A stretch of DNA of 8,626 nucleotides. Origin: Cyanothece sp. UBA12306 (GTDB lineage: Bacteria > Cyanobacteriota > Cyanobacteriia > Cyanobacteriales > Microcystaceae). Positions 6,156 to 8,626 of the stretch are shown here, one piece after another. A program made the position numbers and the translations under genes. Below the pieces are notes generated by a model, which did no database searches, was not told the DNA's origin, and worked only from the letters and a program-made list of their open reading frames with translations. Numbering within the stretch: the first letter of the stretch is position 1; every line of letters begins with the position of its first letter. The DNA is taken from contig DLXW01000351.1 in the NCBI GenBank assembly GCA_003448685.1, positions 1 through 8,626 on the forward strand, in the 5' to 3' direction.

Positions 6156-7673
6156 GTGTTTCGGTTTACCATGCGATCACACCCTATTCCATCCTTGTGT
6201 CTATCTTTACTGATCCTCATTATCACTTGGGGATTAATTGGTTGTAGCGATCGCCTGGAGGCATCCCAACCATTAACTGAGACGATTCCTGAACCGGTTA
6301 TCACTAGCAAATTAGCAGAAGTTGCCCCTCCTGCGGTGATTGAAGAATTAAGCTTAACCTTAGATCAATATCAACCCCAAGTTAAGATAATTAGTCCCAA
6401 AACAGAGCAAGTTTTTTCAGAAACTACTGTTGCTGTCCAATTAGAAGTTCAAGATTATCCCCTATTCAAAGATTCAGACCTAGGACTCGGACCCCATCTT
6501 CATCTGATCCTAGATAATAATCCCTACCAAGCGGTTTACAGTGTAGATGAACCAGTTATTTTAGAAGACTTAACCCCAGGAACCCATACTTTACGGGTTT
6601 TTGCTTCTCGTCCCTGGCATGAAAGCTTTAAAAACGATGGAGCTTATGCTCAGACAACCTTCCACATTTTAACAAAAACAGGAGATAATGCTCCCGCTCC
6701 TAACTTACCCCTACTGACCTACAGTCGCCCAAAAGGTAAGTATGGAGAACAACCAATCATGTTAGACTTCTATCTAACTAATGCTCCCCTACATCTGGTG
6801 GCCCAAGAAAGTTCTGATGATCAAGTAACTGATTGGCGGATTCGGGCAACTATTAATGGGGAAAGTTTCTTGATTGACACTTGGCAACCGATTTATCTCA
6901 ATGGTTTTGAAGAAGGAAACAATTGGGTGCACTTAGAATTTATTGATGAACAAGGAAATCGGGTTGATAATGCTTTCAATAATACTGTTCGCGTCATTAC
7001 TTACGAACCGAATGGTCAAGATACTCTCTCAAAAATAGTTCGAGGCGAACTATCTAGCCAAATTGCTCGTTCGATAGTTGATGCTAACTATACACCTCCA
7101 ATTAGCTCTCCTTCAACAGATGAAGAAAACCTAACCCTAGAAACTAAGTCTGAGACTGAAGAAACAACAACCCAAGCACCACCAACAGAATTACCATTAT
7201 CTTCAGAAACAGTTCCTACTGTTGAAACTGAACCTGTTAGTCAGGAAAAAACCACACTATCTTCCCCAGAGATTTCTCCATCTCCAGAAGAAACAGCGAT
7301 AACAAATGCCCCAAATATAGAAGTAGATCCCGAAGAACCGGCAAAGATACCAGATACACAATTAAACCCCCAATCATTAGAATTGCCTGTCCAAAAAACT
7401 CCAGAAACTGAACCCGAATTCTTAGTTAACGAAACTATTTCCCCTGTTGTTGAGCCAGAATCTACCCCGATCTACCCTAAAACTACTCCAAAATCTCTGA
7501 GTCAAGAAGGGATTCCATCCCCTCGGGAAGAACAACCAATACGTCTCGAAGAAGAAACCTCAACAGAGTTGGAAACTTCATCGAACAAAAAACCTCAGTG
7601 GCTTGAAAATACTCTCAATTCTCTCAAACAAGTGATTGACTTTGAGAAGTTGTTTCAAGCTATCAATAATTAA
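6156..7673 (+). CDS. Lipoprotein with long Pro/Glu/Thr/Ser-rich tail, function unknown
   Basis: The frame is open from 6009, but I choose the GTG at 6156. AAGGAGAG (6142-6149) lies before it at ideal distance, and everything upstream of 6115 belongs to the transposon remnant; ATGs at 6111 and 6171 are alternatives. The product has 505 residues. A lipoprotein signal peptide has its hydrophobic core at 14-28 and lipobox L-I-G-Cys30. The mature protein has two beta-rich, probably Ig-like stretches. One spans about 70-175 (LTLDQYQPQVKIISPKTEQV to a LTPGTHTLRVFASRPW segment typical of such strands); the other spans 185-285. Residues 315-480 form a low-complexity Pro/Glu/Thr/Ser linker. A short helical C-terminus (480-505, WLENTLNSLKQVIDFEKLF) follows. 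It is presumably anchored in the cytoplasmic or outer membrane facing the periplasm. No catalytic motif is recognised. It is divergent from rpsB and 163 bp before the secreted protein gene. Confidence 0.8.
   Translation: MFRFTMRSHPIPSLCLSLLILIITWGLIGCSDRLEASQPLTETIPEPVITSKLAEVAPPAVIEELSLTLDQYQPQVKIISPKTEQVFSETTVAVQLEVQDYPLFKDSDLGLGPHLHLILDNNPYQAVYSVDEPVILEDLTPGTHTLRVFASRPWHESFKNDGAYAQTTFHILTKTGDNAPAPNLPLLTYSRPKGKYGEQPIMLDFYLTNAPLHLVAQESSDDQVTDWRIRATINGESFLIDTWQPIYLNGFEEGNNWVHLEFIDEQGNRVDNAFNNTVRVITYEPNGQDTLSKIVRGELSSQIARSIVDANYTPPISSPSTDEENLTLETKSETEETTTQAPPTELPLSSETVPTVETEPVSQEKTTLSSPEISPSPEETAITNAPNIEVDPEEPAKIPDTQLNPQSLELPVQKTPETEPEFLVNETISPVVEPESTPIYPKTTPKSLSQEGIPSPREEQPIRLEEETSTELETSSNKKPQWLENTLNSLKQVIDFEKLFQAINN
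6247..6254. repeat. HIP1 octamer
   Basis: A perfect GCGATCGC, the highly iterated palindrome of many cyanobacterial genomes, lies just after the lipobox cysteine codon. Related seven-base forms occur at 646-652, 743-749 and 1649-1655. It supports the cyanobacterial assignment. Confidence 0.9.
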
Positions 7674-7778
7674 GGAGTAAGATTACCTTAACTTTACAGA
7701 TTCCCCAGCAATTACCCCAGAAATTTCAACACTTGTAAATTTATTTTTAAATTCTGATGAAAGATCTCGGGAACTAAG

Positions 7779-7804
7779 TTATCCTGAAAGGTGTCTAAGG
7801 ATAA
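7779..7804 (+). promoter_or_regulatory. Leader hairpin upstream of the secreted-protein gene
   Basis: A perfect 7-bp stem (TTATCCT 7779-7785 with AGGATAA 7798-7804) lies 32 nt before the start codon, in the 163-bp spacer after the lipoprotein gene. It has no T tract, so it is not an obvious terminator. It may lie in the 5' UTR; function unknown. No convincing -35/-10 pair was found in this spacer. Confidence 0.3.
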
Positions 7805-7836
7805 TTTACTCAAAAACAAGTTGGAGTGAGGTTATC

Positions 7837-8418
7837 GTGTTTATGAAAAAGTCTCGAATCTTTGCAGGATTGGCTTTAGCTGCTTCCTTATCAGCTTTAT
7901 CCATAGCTCCTGTTCAAGCAGAACCCGCTAACGAAGAGGTTCTAATGGCTCAGTTACGGGGTCATATTATCGAAGATCCCATCGAAGTCTACAAACAAGA
8001 TTGGTTAAAATTCAGGTTTGAAGACTATGCTATTGGCCGCATCAGAGGCATAACTGGAGATGTTGCTCAAATTGAAACTATTTCTCCTCCCTATGTAACC
8101 ATTGGTGATGGTGACACTCCTGTTTGGCGCATTAGCACTCGACTACCCAGATATTGGGCAACTCTAGTTCCTGGTGCCGACGTAATCATGAAAGTGGTTG
8201 ATGGTGAATGGGTCATCATCAGTGATAAAAAAGAAGACCTGATGGTACTGTACGATTTTGCCCGTCCAGAATGGGTATCTCGTCTAGATCTCAAAGAGGT
8301 AGCTCTCATCGAAAGAACTGCGATCGAGTGGAGTCGTCCTGATGTTACTCTTCCTCCTTTAGCCCCTAGTACTGCTGTAATCGAACCTGTTCCAGAACCC
8401 GTTCCAGGCCTATGGTAA
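7837..8418 (+). CDS. Secreted 193-aa protein, function unknown
   Basis: A Sec signal peptide is clear: MKKSR followed by an Ala/Leu/Ser-rich core and a VQA site with cleavage expected after residue 28. The mature part, about 165 residues, is compact and beta-rich. It has repeated short turns such as GRIRGITGDVAQIET, TIGDGDTPVWRIS and VPGADVIMKVVDGEWVII, suggesting a small beta-barrel or SH3-like fold. It ends in a Pro-rich tail (PVPEPVPGLW). No cysteine is present in the mature chain. I do not recognise the family; it is most likely a conserved cyanobacterial periplasmic or outer-membrane-associated protein. The start is uncertain between GTG at 7837 (GAGG 5 nt upstream) and ATG at 7843 (same GAGG 11 nt upstream); the signal peptide is intact with either. 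Order and strand suggest possible co-transcription with the lipoprotein gene. Confidence 0.8.
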   Translation: MFMKKSRIFAGLALAASLSALSIAPVQAEPANEEVLMAQLRGHIIEDPIEVYKQDWLKFRFEDYAIGRIRGITGDVAQIETISPPYVTIGDGDTPVWRISTRLPRYWATLVPGADVIMKVVDGEWVIISDKKEDLMVLYDFARPEWVSRLDLKEVALIERTAIEWSRPDVTLPPLAPSTAVIEPVPEPVPGLW

Positions 8419-8461
8419 GAATTAAGTCCTAACAGAATTTAGAGTATTTGGTGACAAGAGC

Positions 8462-8520
8462 AAAAAAAACATAATTGTTATGTGATGGCGTTACTCGATC
8501 AATGGATGATTGAGTAACGC
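8462..8520. terminator. Tandem hairpins downstream of the secreted-protein gene
   Basis: A strong stem pairs GCGTTACTC (8488-8496) with GAGTAACGC (8512-8520), plus an inner ATC/GAT. Just before it, a 6-bp hairpin (ACATAA 8469-8474 with TTATGT 8478-8483) is preceded by eight A residues. Read on the minus strand, that hairpin ends in a run of T, so it fits a rho-independent terminator for a gene entering from the right. The larger stem may also stop plus-strand transcription of the 193-aa gene, but it lacks a T tract in that direction. Confidence 0.5.
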
Positions 8521-8541
8521 TATTGTCTGATAGAGACTATT

Positions 8542-8626
8542 TATAGCAACCGCCAAGGCAGTTAGGACATTTTTAAAACCTCAAACCTAATAGTAGCAAG
8601 GCTTTTACCTCCTGCCTCCTGCTATA
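8542..8626 (+). repeat. MITE-like element, copy 3 (85 bp, reaches window end)
   Basis: Starts with TATAGCAACCGCCAAGG and ends with CTCCTGCTATA at the last base of the window, matching copy 2 at both tips and in overall length (85 versus 84 bp). The 7-bp terminal inverted repeat TATAGCA/TGCTATA is perfect. The interior has diverged from copy 2, apart from GTTAGGA and the TTAAAACC region. It has no coding capacity. Confidence 0.75.

Noticed and set aside
6002..6310. Minus-strand 102-codon ORF spanning the IS-like remnant and the start of the lipoprotein gene
   Set aside because: It overlaps the signal-peptide region of a better gene and part of it is transposon-end sequence. It has no ribosome binding site and no recognisable domain.
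1..8626. CRISPR array, tRNA or rRNA genes
   Set aside because: No regularly spaced direct repeats, no cloverleaf with CCA-compatible end, and no rRNA-like stretches were seen on either strand.

Overview
The window looks like a piece of a cyanobacterial chromosome, probably from a unicellular Crocosphaera/Cyanothece-like lineage. The evidence is an AT-rich background, a perfect HIP1 octamer (GCGATCGC, 6247-6254) with several CGATCG-core relatives, cyanobacterial-type S2 and EF-Ts, and several families of small intergenic repeats. The genus is inferred; the cyanobacterial assignment is fairly firm.

Layout. Positions 1-19 are the tip of a small inverted-repeat element (MITE-like). A hairpin-rich stretch follows and leads into a 47-residue hydrophobic micro-protein (183-326, +) that ends at a strong rho-independent terminator (426-462). 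From there to 5686 everything is on the minus strand. In transcription order the genes are rpsB (ribosomal protein S2), tsf (EF-Ts), an uncharacterised 286-residue coiled-coil protein with a nine-glutamate run, and a fused PabA-PabB aminodeoxychorismate synthase for the p-aminobenzoate branch of folate synthesis. To the right, on the plus strand, are a 505-residue lipoprotein with a long Pro/Glu/Thr/Ser-rich tail (6156-7673) and a 193-residue secreted protein of unknown function (7837-8418). A strong hairpin pair and a complete copy of the MITE close the window.

The genes are mostly housekeeping; the unusual content lies between them. The rpsB-tsf spacer (328 bp) holds a TnpB-less IS200/IS605-like remnant, about 252 bp long. 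It is a ladder of hairpins laid out like an omega-RNA scaffold plus a transposon end, and it points at the tsf 5' leader. A 118-bp relative lies upstream of the lipoprotein gene. The two share the same three end hairpins with different stem sequences, so base pairing has been kept. Three copies of a TATAGCA-ended MITE occur at 1, 3629 and 8542; the middle one can be misread as an N-terminal extension of the coiled-coil gene. A G-rich, telomere-like inverted repeat (5838-5979) lies between rpsB and the lipoprotein gene.

I see no clear new defence or metabolic system. The best candidates for something undescribed are the TnpB-less omega-RNA-like remnant inside the translation operon and the structured leader with its 47-residue micro-protein at the left edge.
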